This document shows, in pieces, positions 1-8,243 of a stretch of DNA of 38,733 nt (position 1 is the first letter of the stretch; the number at the start of each line of letters is the position of its first letter). The DNA is from Desulfobulbaceae bacterium (lineage in GTDB: Bacteria; Desulfobacterota; Desulfobulbia; Desulfobulbales; Desulfobulbaceae): NCBI GenBank assembly GCA_026987195.1, contig JALSNC010000149.1, positions 1 to 38,733 on the forward strand. The letters run 5' to 3'. The notes below the pieces were generated by a model. The model did not search any database, had not been told where the DNA came from, and was given only the letters and a program-made list of their open reading frames with translations. The position numbers and the translations under genes were made by a program.

Positions 1-17
1 TTCACAACCTCAGAGCT

Positions 18-125
18 GTAAGCGTTCACAGGTAGTGCATATTTGTGCAGGCGCGTTTGTTCGCTATAGCCCCTCTATGCGGACAAACGCGACCGTGCAA
101 AGATGCGCTGCCTGTGAGCGCTTAC
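18..125. repeat. Repeat A, copy 1: long palindromic element
   Basis: Imperfect palindrome starting GTAAGCG and ending CGCTTAC. The outer arms pair over about 15 bp (start of the left arm GTAAGCGTTCACAGG). An inner arm at 42-60 pairs with 83-101, for example GCGTTTGT (53-60) with ACAAACGC (83-90). The apical part CGCTATAGC...ATGCGG is shared with the other full copies at 3226-3350 and 32644-32750. It lies upstream of the LOG-family gene. Function unknown; it could act as DNA or as a transcribed hairpin. Confidence 0.8.
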
Positions 126-245
126 ATCCCGGCGGTATGAGCGGCAGGGTTGAGCACCCCAGCGGGTCCCGGCCATAACCAGCCATGAAAATCAGTCCGT
201 TCCTGGCGCTGCAGGCGGCGGTTTTCCGGTACATGAGCAACGCGT

Positions 246-929
246 ATGCAGAAAAGACATCGGCACCAGGTGCCCAGGGAGAGTCAGTACTGCCTGGATA
301 ACATGGCCCGGGGGGATTCCTGGCGCATGTTCCGCATCATGGCGGAATTTGTCGAGGGATTCGATACCCTGTCGGGCATCAGAAGGCCCTCGGTCACCAT
401 CTATGGCTCGGCTCGGACCCCGGAGGACCATCCAGACTACCGGATGGCCCGGGAACTGGCCCGGCAGCTGGCCGAACACGGCTACGGCATCATCACCGGC
501 GGCGGTCCCGGCATCATGGAGGCGGCCAACCGTGGCGCCATGGACGCCGACGGGCTCTCCATCGGCCTGAACATCGATCTGCCCCATGAGCAGGAAGGCA
601 ACGAGTATGTGAATCTGCCGCTCGATTTCCGCTATTTTTTTGTCCGCAAGGTCATGTTCATGAAGTATTCCATGGCCTTCATCTGCATGCCCGGAGGGTT
701 CGGATCCATGGACGAACTGTTCGAGTCCCTGACCCTGATCCAGACCCGCAAGATCAAGCCCTTCCCCATTGTCCTTGTCGGCTCCTCCTTCTGGAACGGC
801 CTGGTCCAGTGGATACGGGACCAGCTGTATGGCACCGGCAAGATCGAGGAAGAGGATGAGCAGCTCTTCACGGTCATGGATGATGTTGAGGAAATCGTGC
901 AGTATATCCGTCATACTGTGGTATTCTGA
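246..929 (+). CDS. LOG family (TIGR00730-like) Rossmann-fold protein
   Basis: This 227-residue protein belongs to the LOG / lysine-decarboxylase-like family. Characterised members hydrolyse nucleoside 5'-monophosphates to free base and ribose 5-phosphate. Visible motifs are GGGPGIMEAANRGA near residue 81 and PGGFGSMDE near residue 150, matching the family signature PGGxGTxxE with Ser in place of Thr. The N-terminal stretch around DSWRMFRIMAEFVEGF is typical of a bacterial subgroup of the family. An in-frame stop at 234-236 limits the N-terminus. No good ribosome binding site precedes 246, so an internal start at 303 is possible. It stands alone between repeat A and the pilT leader. The real substrate cannot be told from sequence. 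Confidence 0.85.
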   Translation: MQKRHRHQVPRESQYCLDNMARGDSWRMFRIMAEFVEGFDTLSGIRRPSVTIYGSARTPEDHPDYRMARELARQLAEHGYGIITGGGPGIMEAANRGAMDADGLSIGLNIDLPHEQEGNEYVNLPLDFRYFFVRKVMFMKYSMAFICMPGGFGSMDELFESLTLIQTRKIKPFPIVLVGSSFWNGLVQWIRDQLYGTGKIEEEDEQLFTVMDDVEEIVQYIRHTVVF

Positions 930-987
930 GAGCAGAGGCAAGATGGCGTGCTGCTGAACTTTTACCAAAAGTGTTGCTATTTTCAGG

Positions 988-1060
988 CCATTGCCGATGG
1001 CGGTGGACTGTTATGGTCTTTGGAACAGATGCGGCAACGGTTTGCTGCTATCGGCAACTA
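988..1060. repeat. Repeat D pair: REP-like motifs in inverted orientation
   Basis: Two copies of the 23-bp motif TAGTTCACCGCTATCGGCAACTA (written in two parts elsewhere) or its complement flank a short spacer: one near 990-1010 (core TTGCCGATGGCGGTGGACT) and one at 1038-1060 (core TGCTATCGGCAACTA). They point in opposite directions, as REP pairs in BIMEs do. They fill most of the 206-bp gap between the LOG gene and pilT. Confidence 0.5.
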
Positions 1061-1135
1061 CTTTGAAATACTGCTGCTTGTATCAGGGGTTCCGGGTGAT
1101 CCGCTCCGGGCAAAGGAACAACAAGGGAGTGACGC

Positions 1136-2218
1136 ATGGCACAGATAGACGCATTTTTCAAACTGATGAATGACGAGGGCGCCTCTGACCTGCACATGAT
1201 GGCCGGTCAGCAGCCCGTGCTCCGTATTCGCGGCGATATGGAACGTGTCAAGTTCAAGGTCCTGGATAACGAGACCCTGAAGTCCATGCTCTACGAGATC
1301 TGTCCCGAGGACAAGATCAAGCTGTTCGAGGAGACCGGGGACATGGATTTCGGGTACGAGATCCCCGGTCTGGCACGGTACCGCTGCAACTATTTTCAGC
1401 AGAAATACGGGATCGGCGCCGTGTTCCGGGAGATCCCCAGTGATATTCTCACCTGCGAGCAGCTCGGCCTGCCCAAGGTCATCTCCAAGCTGGCCACCCT
1501 GCCCAAGGGTCTGGTACTGGTCACCGGCCCCACCGGCTCCGGCAAGTCGACCACCCTGGCCGCCATCATCGACGAGTGCAACAAGACCCGCAAGGATCAT
1601 ATCCTGACCATTGAGGATCCCATCGAGTTTGTCCACAAGAGCCAGCAGTGCATCATCAATCACCGCGAGATCGGCACCCATACCAAGAGTTTCAGCGCCG
1701 CCCTGCGCGGGGCCCTGCGCGAGGACCCCGACATCATCCTGGTGGGCGAGATGCGTGACCTGGAGACCATCTCCCTGGCCATGGAGGCCTCGATGACCGG
1801 TCATCTGGTCTTCGGCACTCTCCATACCATGAACGCCATGAAGACGGTGGATCGCGTGGTCGAGATCTTTCCGGCCAACCAGCAGGGCCAGGTCCGCTCG
1901 ACCCTGGCCGATGCCCTCAAGGCCGTGGTCTCCCAGACCCTGTTCAGGCGGGTGGACAAGAAGGGGCGGGTCGCGGCCCTGGAGATCCTGATCTGCACGC
2001 CCGCGGTGCGCAACCTGATCCGCGAGGCCAAGACCTACCAAATCCCCTCAATCATGCAGACCGGAAAGAAGTACGGCATGCAGACCATCGACGACGCCAT
2101 CATGGAACTGCTGCAGAAAAAGCAGATCAGTGCCGAGGACGCCTATATCAACTGCACGGAAAAACAGAAGTTCGTCAAGTTCCTCAGGAAGCCGCCCACC
2201 GATTTTACCGAGATCTGA
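1136..2218 (+). CDS. pilT: Type IV pilus retraction ATPase PilT
   Basis: A 360-residue hexameric secretion-type ATPase that powers pilus retraction at the inner face of the cytoplasmic membrane. The Walker A motif GPTGSGKS lies at 131-138. It is followed by the Asp box (TIEDPIE), Walker B (DPDIILVGEMRD) and the His box (GHLVFGTLHT). The C-terminal AxRNLIREAKTYQI helix marks PilT rather than PilB. PilU cannot be ruled out from sequence alone, but the length and lack of a long tail fit PilT. An AAGGGAG-like binding site precedes the ATG. No other pilus gene is adjacent, so its partners must lie elsewhere. The nearby PilZ-type protein on the other strand could be functionally related, but this is only inference. 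Confidence 0.95.
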   Translation: MAQIDAFFKLMNDEGASDLHMMAGQQPVLRIRGDMERVKFKVLDNETLKSMLYEICPEDKIKLFEETGDMDFGYEIPGLARYRCNYFQQKYGIGAVFREIPSDILTCEQLGLPKVISKLATLPKGLVLVTGPTGSGKSTTLAAIIDECNKTRKDHILTIEDPIEFVHKSQQCIINHREIGTHTKSFSAALRGALREDPDIILVGEMRDLETISLAMEASMTGHLVFGTLHTMNAMKTVDRVVEIFPANQQGQVRSTLADALKAVVSQTLFRRVDKKGRVAALEILICTPAVRNLIREAKTYQIPSIMQTGKKYGMQTIDDAIMELLQKKQISAEDAYINCTEKQKFVKFLRKPPTDFTEI

Positions 2219-2254
2219 CGTGGTGGCGGCCCTGAGAGGAAAAGATTGTCGCAA

Positions 2255-2277
2255 TAGTTCGCCGCGATCGGCAACTA
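2255..2277. repeat. Repeat D copy between pilT and the PilZ gene
   Basis: Begins TAGTTCGCCG and ends CGGCAACTA, two mismatches from the copy at 10023-10045 read on the opposite strand. It lies in the 86-bp gap between two convergent genes, a place where REP-like elements often sit. Confidence 0.55.
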
Positions 2278-2304
2278 CCGCTGAACTGGCGGGACTTTTA
2301 CAGA

Positions 2305-2832
2305 TTATCCGTCTTTCTGGCTCCGGTTGCCGTAGCGGGCAATGAGGCGGGCGAGGAGTTTTTTCTGCGTCCGGCTCAGCTTTTCGAACCTGCCGCCGTT
2401 TTTGAGGATGCTCCTGGCCTGGCCGCCGATATTCTGCACCTCGATCATGTTGGAGACGATGCGGACCGGCAACCCCTCCAGGTAGGTGCCCTGCTTGCAA
2501 TCGTAGATATCGATCTTGAACCTGCGGCCGGCGAGTTTCTGCAGGTCGTGGTCATAGCTGAAACAGACCCCTTCCTCGCTGATATCGAGGAGTTTGGCGA
2601 ACTGTTCCTTCTCGCCGTGCAGTCGGACCAGCAGGTTGGACGGCATCCTGTGGCGGGGGCTGGTCCGGTTCTCGAGGACGATGGAAAAGGGGAAGAAAGA
2701 AAAGACGTAGCGGTGGCAACGACGGCAGTTCCCCAGGGAGGCGCCGGGGAAAAGATGCATCCACGGCCTGGCAGGAAGCGGTTCGAGCCTGCGCCCCCCG
2801 CAGCGGGGACATTTTTTTCCCAGGGCAAACAT
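2305..2832 (-). CDS. Zinc-ribbon plus PilZ domain protein
   Basis: A 175-residue protein. The N-terminal 40 residues carry two Cys pairs (CPRCGG and CRRCH) spaced like a zinc ribbon. A PilZ-like domain follows: a basic stretch (ENRTSPRHRMP) stands where the RxxxR c-di-GMP loop is expected, and LLDISEEGVCF fits the (D/N)xSxxG motif. PilZ domains bind c-di-GMP or interact with pilus and flagellar partners. I chose the ATG at 2832 because GGAG lies 8 nt before it; an upstream ATG at 2880 has none. The gene is convergent with pilT. Binding of c-di-GMP is plausible but unproven, because the arginine spacing is not fully canonical. Confidence 0.75.
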   Translation of the reverse strand: MFALGKKCPRCGGRRLEPLPARPWMHLFPGASLGNCRRCHRYVFSFFPFSIVLENRTSPRHRMPSNLLVRLHGEKEQFAKLLDISEEGVCFSYDHDLQKLAGRRFKIDIYDCKQGTYLEGLPVRIVSNMIEVQNIGGQARSILKNGGRFEKLSRTQKKLLARLIARYGNRSQKDG

Positions 2833-2991
2833 TATCTTCGCTCCATAGGCAGGGGATGGGATGGTTTCATGCCAGAGCACGCATGGTGCGGCAGACCGGG
2901 GGTCAGGGGCCAGGTGCCAGGGGCTGGTGAGAGGGAAGAGGAGTCTTCAACCTCATTGCATGGCACACCGTCTGCCTGATTTGTACCCGGT

Positions 2992-3008
2992 GATGGACTC
3001 GTAAAAAG
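2992..3008. repeat. Solo terminal fragment of repeat B
   Basis: GATGGACTCGTAAAAAG is the exact reverse complement of the right terminus of the two full repeat B copies. No matching second end lies beside it, so it looks like a remnant of an earlier or deleted copy. Confidence 0.55.
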
Positions 3009-3035
3009 GTAACCCCTCACGGGATAACCAACCAT

Positions 3036-3197
3036 GATGGCGTCGCAAAAAGTCCGATCTACCGCGTTGTAGCGGGTACGGCCAATGCTCGACATACTCC
3101 ATGTGCGCCTCCGCCTGGCCGACACCGCTACGCCTTGTATATCGAACTTTTATGCCGAGCCATCTTTAGAGTGTGATGGACTTTTTACGAGTCCATC
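3036..3197. mobile_element. Repeat B copy 1: MITE-like 162-bp element
   Basis: Starts GATGGCGTCGCAAAAAGTCC and ends with the complement of GATGGACTCGTAAAAAGTCC, giving 20-bp terminal inverted repeats with 17 matches. It is flanked by the perfect 6-bp direct repeat AACCAT (3030-3035 and 3198-3203), a target duplication. It has no coding capacity. The second copy at 17061-17222 has the same length and differs at about nine positions. It interrupts the leader of repeat A: the uninterrupted form is seen at 23684-23732. The right end also folds on itself (GATGGACT with AGTCCATC). Confidence 0.85.
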
Positions 3198-3225
3198 AAC
3201 CATCGGTTTTCTCGACCACAATGGT

Positions 3226-3350
3226 GTAAGCGCTCTCAGGGACCGCAGATTTGTGCAGGCGTGCCTGACCGCTATAGCCTACCTGTGCGGGCAGGCACGA
3301 CCGTGCAAAGAGGTAAGCGAAGACTCCGTGCGGCTCTTGTGAGCGCTTAC
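3226..3350. repeat. Repeat A, copy 2
   Basis: Palindrome GTAAGCGCTC...GAGCGCTTAC. The outer arms pair over about 22 positions with four mismatches. The inner arm GTGCCTG (3261-3267) pairs with CAGGCAC (3292-3298). The apical CCGCTATAGC...GTGCGG is conserved. The right side is about 17 bp longer than in copy 1. It lies just past the comEC stop codon and could cap that transcript. The leader sequence (3013-3225) is split by repeat B. Confidence 0.8.
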
Positions 3351-3399
3351 AGGTTTACCTCTCTAGTTTATATCACAGGTTGCAGAAATAGAAAAATTT

Positions 3400-5910
3400 T
3401 CATTCGTTTTCCCGGCCGTTCTGTTCCTGGAGCTGCCATCTGTTGCTGTCACTGTCTTCTATTTTGATATATCGGCCGTCGGTGCGGCAGAAGATGGTAC
3501 CGTTTTCCGCGGTCACCAGGACCTGGATGCCACGCTCGTGCCACTGGCGGAGATTGTCTCTGTCCGGAAAGCGGCCGGCACTGGCCCGGCTTGCGGAGAC
3601 GACGATCAGCCCTGGCCCCACGCCACTGATAAAGGCCGGGCTGGATGAGGTCCTGGAGCCGTGATGGGGCGCCAGCAGGATATCGGCGGCCAGCGGCACA
3701 CCGGCGTTCAGGAGCACGGATTCGCCTGTACGGCTGATATCCCCCGGGAAGAGAAACCTGCGGTATCCGGCCCGGAACAGGAGCACCAGGCTGTGATCAT
3801 TCACGTTCATGGGGCCGGCGCTCTGCGGCAGGCCGCCGGTGCCCAGGCAGGTCAGGGCATCGTCTTTTCCGGCCACAATCGTCTGTCCGGATGCGGGGAT
3901 GATGATCCTGACGCCCTGACGACGCGCCAGGGCGAGGAGCTGCCGGTATCCCTTGTCTCCGTCCTCGCTCCTGTTGTTGATAAAAAGTCGCCGGGGCGTG
4001 AAATGGCGGATCACTGCCGCCATGCCGTTGAAATGATCGGCATGGGGATGGGTGATGACCAGATCGTCGATGCGCCAGTGCCGGAGCTTCCAGAGAAAGG
4101 GGGCGATGATCCGCTCCCCCACGTTGAAGCGGGGCGAGCCGCGGCTGCCGCCGTCGATGAGGATGGTCCTGCCGTCCCTGGTCTGCAGGAAGGTCGAGCT
4201 TCCCTGGCCCACGTCGAGGTAGATCACCCGGGAGGCCGGAGGTCGTTGCGGTATCCAGAGACCGGATGTGAAGGCCACGAACAGCAGCGGGAAGCCGGCC
4301 AGGGTGAGGAGCCGCAGCAATTTGAATCTGCGGCCCATGAACCAGCAGGCGATGAGCAGGAAGTAGCAGCCGACCTCGAACCAGGTGGGCGTGATGGTCC
4401 ACAGGGAAGAAAAGGGCAGGGAAGCAGCCATCCGGGTCAGGTGGTCCGTGGCCCGGATGGCCAGGCCACCCAGGTTGAAGAGCATGGCTGCCGGCCCCGG
4501 CGCGACAAAGATCAGTGGCGCGGCAATCAGTCCCAGGGGCAGGGCCCAGAAGCAGAGCAGCGGCTCGACCAGGAGGTTCATGAGGGGACCCGCGGGGGAA
4601 AAACGGTTGAAGTGATAGAGCATGAAGGGCAGGGTGCCGATGGTTGCGGCCAGGGAGACCAGGAAACCGGCAAGAACGAAGCGCAGGAGGCGGGGAGCTG
4701 ATCCTGTGGATACCAGGCGGCGGAGAGGAGGAAAGATCATCGCGATGGCAAGCACTGCGGCAAAGGAGAGCTGGAAGGAGACCGTAAACAGGGCCAGCGG
4801 GTGAAGGGCCAGCAGCAGCAGGGCCGCGGCGGCCAGCAGGTGAGGCAGGGAACTCTGCCGGCGGAGGAGGACGGCAACGAGGAAGAGGGTGGCCATGACC
4901 AGGGCCCGGAACACCGGCAGGTTCATGCCGGCGATCAGACCATAGACCAGCAGCGGTGGCAGGGAGAGGAGCAGGGCCACGCTGGGGACATGGACATGGA
5001 GGAGCAGCCGGACGGAGCACTGCATGATCCGGGTGAGGGCAAAGCCGATCATCAGGCCGAGCAGCCCCATGTGCATGCCGGAGATGGCCAGCAGGTGCAT
5101 GGTGCCGGTGGCCTTGAACTGTTCCAGGGTGGCCGGGGCAATGGCGCTTCTGCTGCCGATGAGCAGGGCCTGGTAGAGGCCGGCCGTGGTCGGCTCCAGG
5201 TGGCGCTCCAGGAAGGCGCCGATACGGGTGCGGATCCGTTCCGGCAGGTAGCGAAGAGTGTGGAGCAGGCCCGCTGCCGGGTCGCGCACGGTCATGATGT
5301 GGAGGGGTGAGCGGACCCGGCCGCTGCAGCGGATGGAGCGGGCCGCCATGTACAGCCGGTAGTCGAAGGCTCCCGGAGTGCGGTAGTTGCGGATCCGGTC
5401 CAGGGTGGCGATGACCAGCAGATGTGCGCCGGGGAGGATGGCCGGGTCGAACCGGTTGCGCATGGTCAGGCGTACCCGGCCACGGGCGGGCCGGAACCCG
5501 TCGGCCAGGCTGGTGTCATGGAAGAGCACGCCGTCCAGGGCGAGCTCGAAGCGGGAGTTTTGTCCATCGAACTCCACCATCCGGGTCAGGACACCACTCA
5601 GGGTCACCTCGGTTTTCCCACTGATCATGGTGGCGATATCGGCGGGATCCGCCACGGGCGCCAGGGCCTGGCCGGTTCGGATCAGACCGGCCAGGAAGAA
5701 GAGGGGCAGGAGAAGAAAAAGGGAGTTGCTCCGCTGCCGCCATTCCATGATGGCCGTGCCCAGGGCAAGGGCCATGGCGGTGATGATCAGGAGGGGGTGC
5801 GGGCTCGGCAGACCGAACCGGCCGGCGGTTATGCCGCCGGCCATGTACAGGGGCACGACCCAGAGAAGGAGATTGGCCCGCACCAGAGGTCGGCTGTGCC
5901 GCAGATCCAT
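3400..5910 (-). CDS. comEC: ComEC/Rec2 family DNA-uptake channel
   Basis: An 836-residue polytopic inner-membrane protein expected to pass single-stranded DNA into the cytoplasm during natural transformation. The order is the usual three-part one: N-terminal membrane/OB region (DUF4131-like, about 1-200), a central Competence domain with many membrane helices (about 240-520), and a C-terminal metallo-beta-lactamase-like domain (about 560-800). The last carries DVGQGSS, THPHADH (about 620-626) and APHHGS (about 747-752). No domain is missing. It starts 13 bp after the waaA stop codon and is probably co-transcribed with it. Repeat A copy 2 lies just downstream. Together with pilT it hints at possible natural competence, but the other competence genes are not in view. 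Confidence 0.93.
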   Translation of the reverse strand: MDLRHSRPLVRANLLLWVVPLYMAGGITAGRFGLPSPHPLLIITAMALALGTAIMEWRQRSNSLFLLLPLFFLAGLIRTGQALAPVADPADIATMISGKTEVTLSGVLTRMVEFDGQNSRFELALDGVLFHDTSLADGFRPARGRVRLTMRNRFDPAILPGAHLLVIATLDRIRNYRTPGAFDYRLYMAARSIRCSGRVRSPLHIMTVRDPAAGLLHTLRYLPERIRTRIGAFLERHLEPTTAGLYQALLIGSRSAIAPATLEQFKATGTMHLLAISGMHMGLLGLMIGFALTRIMQCSVRLLLHVHVPSVALLLSLPPLLVYGLIAGMNLPVFRALVMATLFLVAVLLRRQSSLPHLLAAAALLLLALHPLALFTVSFQLSFAAVLAIAMIFPPLRRLVSTGSAPRLLRFVLAGFLVSLAATIGTLPFMLYHFNRFSPAGPLMNLLVEPLLCFWALPLGLIAAPLIFVAPGPAAMLFNLGGLAIRATDHLTRMAASLPFSSLWTITPTWFEVGCYFLLIACWFMGRRFKLLRLLTLAGFPLLFVAFTSGLWIPQRPPASRVIYLDVGQGSSTFLQTRDGRTILIDGGSRGSPRFNVGERIIAPFLWKLRHWRIDDLVITHPHADHFNGMAAVIRHFTPRRLFINNRSEDGDKGYRQLLALARRQGVRIIIPASGQTIVAGKDDALTCLGTGGLPQSAGPMNVNDHSLVLLFRAGYRRFLFPGDISRTGESVLLNAGVPLAADILLAPHHGSRTSSSPAFISGVGPGLIVVSASRASAGRFPDRDNLRQWHERGIQVLVTAENGTIFCRTDGRYIKIEDSDSNRWQLQEQNGRENE

Positions 5911-5923
5911 GGCCGGAGATCGT

Positions 5924-7228
5924 TCAACCGGTTCGTTGCTGCAGCAGGTCGTCGATCACCCGCAGGTGACGCGTCACCACGCCGCGGTGTGTCTCCACCT
6001 GCGCCCGTCCGGCACGGCCCATGGCCTGCTGTCGACCGGGATCGGTCAGCAGGCCGGCCAGTTGCCCGGTCATACTGTCCCGGCCGGAGACGGTGAGGGC
6101 ACCGCCGCACTGTACCAGGTCGGCGGCGATCTCGGCAAAATCCTCCATGTGGGGGCCGAACAGGACCGGGATGCCGCAGGCTGCCGGTTCAATTGGATTG
6201 TGGCCGCCGCGGTTGACCAGGGAACCGCCGACAAAGGCCACTGTCCCCAGCCGATAGCAGGAGGTCAGCTCACCGATGGTGTCCAGGATGGCGATGGCAG
6301 CCTCCGCATCGTCCGGCCTGCTCCGCCTGGCCGCTGTCAGGTCCAGCCGCCGGGCCAGGTCGACCAGCTCGCCGGCGCGGTCCGGGTCACGTGGAGCGAT
6401 CAGCAGGCACAGGTCCGGCAGCCGCTGCAGCAGCCGGGTAAAGACAGCAAGGATGATCTCCTCCTCTCCCTCGTGGGTGGAGCCGCAGATCCAGAGAGGA
6501 CCGTCTGCCGGCAGGTGCAGGTCCCGCCGTTCCGGTCCCCTGGCCGTGATGGACGGGTCCGTGGCCGGGAAGGTGTCGTACTTCAGGTTGCCCAGCGTCA
6601 TGATCCTCTGCCCCGGAATACCCAGCCCGGTCAGCCGCATCGCGTCCCGGCGGGTCTGCATGGCCAGGAGGTCGAAACAGCGGAACATGGGCCGGAAAAA
6701 AAAGGAAAAGCGCCGATAGCGGTCAAAGGAGCGGTCTGATATACGGCCGTTGACCAGGAGGATCGGGATGCCCCTGCGATGGAGCTGGCTGAGCCATCCG
6801 GGCCAGAAGTCGGTCTCCACGAGGACGAAGAGGGTGGGCTGCAGCAGGCGGATATATCCGCGGACCGTCCAGTAGACATCCAGGGGGCCGTCAAAGACCA
6901 GGTCTGCGTGGGGCGTGATCAGCTCCTCGGCAACCGTCAGCCCGCTCCTGGTGGCTACGGAGAAGAGCAGGGTGGCGCCGGGCAGGTGCCGGCGCAGGCC
7001 CCGGACCAGGGGCAGGGCAGAGGTGACCTCGCCCACGGACAGGGCGTGCAGCCAGATCACCGGCTGCTGTCTGCCGGTATCCGGGATCTGCAGACGGTGG
7101 TTGAGGCCAATGCCGAGACGGCGCAGGGTACGCAGACGGTATTTTTTTTTCCAGAGTGCCAGTGGCAGAAGAAAAGGCGCCAGCAGGCACAGGAGAATGG
7201 TGGTGAAGAGGCTGTAGAGCATGTGCAT
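5924..7228 (-). CDS. waaA: 3-deoxy-D-manno-octulosonic acid (Kdo) transferase
   Basis: A 434-residue GT-B glycosyltransferase that adds Kdo from CMP-Kdo to lipid A precursor at the inner membrane. It opens with one hydrophobic anchor (LYSFTT-like to LPLALWKKKYRLR). The catalytic glutamate lies in LHALSVGEVTSALPLV. The nucleotide-binding half shows GSTHEGEEE and GGHNPIEPAACGIPVLFGP, both strong WaaA signatures. I chose the ATG at 7228; one at 7222 is equally possible, and the longer reading frame up to 7327 overlaps the promoter -10 region. A strong sigma70-type promoter lies at 7327-7355. Whether one or two Kdo residues are added cannot be read from sequence. Its presence shows an LPS-bearing outer membrane. 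Confidence 0.94.
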   Translation of the reverse strand: MHMLYSLFTTILLCLLAPFLLPLALWKKKYRLRTLRRLGIGLNHRLQIPDTGRQQPVIWLHALSVGEVTSALPLVRGLRRHLPGATLLFSVATRSGLTVAEELITPHADLVFDGPLDVYWTVRGYIRLLQPTLFVLVETDFWPGWLSQLHRRGIPILLVNGRISDRSFDRYRRFSFFFRPMFRCFDLLAMQTRRDAMRLTGLGIPGQRIMTLGNLKYDTFPATDPSITARGPERRDLHLPADGPLWICGSTHEGEEEIILAVFTRLLQRLPDLCLLIAPRDPDRAGELVDLARRLDLTAARRSRPDDAEAAIAILDTIGELTSCYRLGTVAFVGGSLVNRGGHNPIEPAACGIPVLFGPHMEDFAEIAADLVQCGGALTVSGRDSMTGQLAGLLTDPGRQQAMGRAGRAQVETHRGVVTRHLRVIDDLLQQRTG

Positions 7229-7326
7229 TGACGGGCCGCAGTGTCTCCCGGTATGTGCAGGGGTAAGGTTATCCCGGGGGCGACGCCCTGGGGGCTGAGG
7301 GGGAATACACCTGCCTGGCTGCCGCA

Positions 7327-7355
7327 ATTATGGTCTATTCTCCGCCCCTTGTCAA
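7327..7355 (-). promoter_or_regulatory. Sigma70-type promoter for waaA-comEC
   Basis: On the minus strand TTGACA (7350-7355) and CATAAT (7327-7332) are separated by exactly 17 bp. The expected start of transcription near 7320 leaves a leader of about 90 nt before waaA. Confidence 0.65.
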
Positions 7356-7475
7356 ACCGGGGGCACGTGGTGTATCCAGAAGCTGTTATTCACAGACCTC
7401 ATCAGGGCGTCGTGACCTGCCGGGGCCGGGATCTGTCGCCGACGCCCGTAATGTCCAGCCCGGGGAGAAGAATTC

Positions 7476-8243
7476 ATGAACCTGCTGCTCTTTGCGGCCG
7501 ACGAACTGCATGACGGCCGGCTGCGGATCGCCGGCCGGCGGGCCGAGCATATCCGTGGTGTTCTGCGCCTGCAGGTGGGCGACACCCTGCGTGTGGGCAT
7601 GATTGACGGCCACCGCGGCACGGGCCGGATCCTGCGGATCTCCGGCGAAGAGATCGAGCTTGCGGTCGGCCTGGACCGGGCGCCGCCTCCCCGGCCAACC
7701 GTGGAGCTGATCCTGGCCCTGCCACGTCCCATCATGCTGCAGCGGATCCTGAAGCAGGCCACGGTCCTGGGAGTGGCGCGTATCCACCTGATCAGGGCCT
7801 CGCGGGTGGAGAAATCCTTTTTCCACACCCCGGTCCTGCGGCCGGAACGGATCCGGGCGCTTTTGCTCGACGGTCTGGAACAGGCCATGGACACCCGCCT
7901 GCCCGAGGTCATGATCCATTCCCGTTTCAGGCCCTTTGTCGAGGACGTGGTGCCGGCGATGACCGGCAGGCGCCTGCTGGCACATCCCGACGCGCCGCAC
8001 GACCTGGCCGCCGCCTTTACCGGCAGCCGGGAGCGACAGCGATCTGTGCTTGCGGTTGGCCCGGAGGGCGGCTGGAGCGATTACGAGGTGGGCCGTTTCC
8101 GCGAGCAGGGATTTATGGTCTTTTCCATGGGACCGCGCATCCTGCACGTGGATACGGCAGTGGTGGCATTGCTCGCCCAGTTGCAGTTGCTCAGCTCTCT
8201 GGAGGGCCGGGATGGCGGCAGCCGGGCATTACCTCGCTCCTGA
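7476..8243 (+). CDS. rsmE: 16S rRNA (uracil(1498)-N3)-methyltransferase RsmE
   Basis: A 255-residue SPOUT-class methyltransferase that uses SAM to methylate N3 of U1498 in 16S rRNA. The N-terminal PUA-like part has HIRGVLRLQVGDTLRVG. The C-terminal knotted domain has the two family motifs VGPEGGWSDYEV and MGPRILHVDTAVVA. In most homologues the second reads LGxRILRxETA, so His-Val for Arg-x is a mild variation. GGGGAGAAG lies 6 nt before the ATG. The last 15 bases overlap the end of murJ on the other strand, so the two genes converge with no room for a separate terminator. Confidence 0.92.
   Translation: MNLLLFAADELHDGRLRIAGRRAEHIRGVLRLQVGDTLRVGMIDGHRGTGRILRISGEEIELAVGLDRAPPPRPTVELILALPRPIMLQRILKQATVLGVARIHLIRASRVEKSFFHTPVLRPERIRALLLDGLEQAMDTRLPEVMIHSRFRPFVEDVVPAMTGRRLLAHPDAPHDLAAAFTGSRERQRSVLAVGPEGGWSDYEVGRFREQGFMVFSMGPRILHVDTAVVALLAQLQLLSSLEGRDGGSRALPRS

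Larger units (their letters stand above)
2833..3399. other. Gene-free block made of nested repeats
   Basis: These 567 bases hold no credible gene. In order they contain a degenerate repeat C fragment (about 2946-2978), a solo repeat B end (2992-3008), the repeat A leader (3013-3034), repeat B copy 1 (3036-3197), the rest of the leader (to 3225) and repeat A copy 2 (3226-3350). A short heptamer-like stretch (repeat E) lies at about 2903-2933. The left part must also hold the promoter of the PilZ gene, which I could not place. Confidence 0.7.

Noticed and set aside
18-125. Repeat A as an integron attC site
   Set aside because: Its ends GTAAGCG/CGCTTAC do not fit the RYYYAAC/GTTRRRY core pair, and there is no integrase or cassette-like gene series.
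185-301. 38-codon frame starting ATGAAAATCAGT before the LOG gene
   Set aside because: No ribosome binding site, no conserved feature, and it overlaps the LOG gene in another frame.
2955-2970. Sigma54-like site TGGCAC followed by CTGCC with GG-N10-GC spacing
   Set aside because: It falls in a degenerate repeat C fragment, no plus-strand gene follows, and the -12 box is imperfect.
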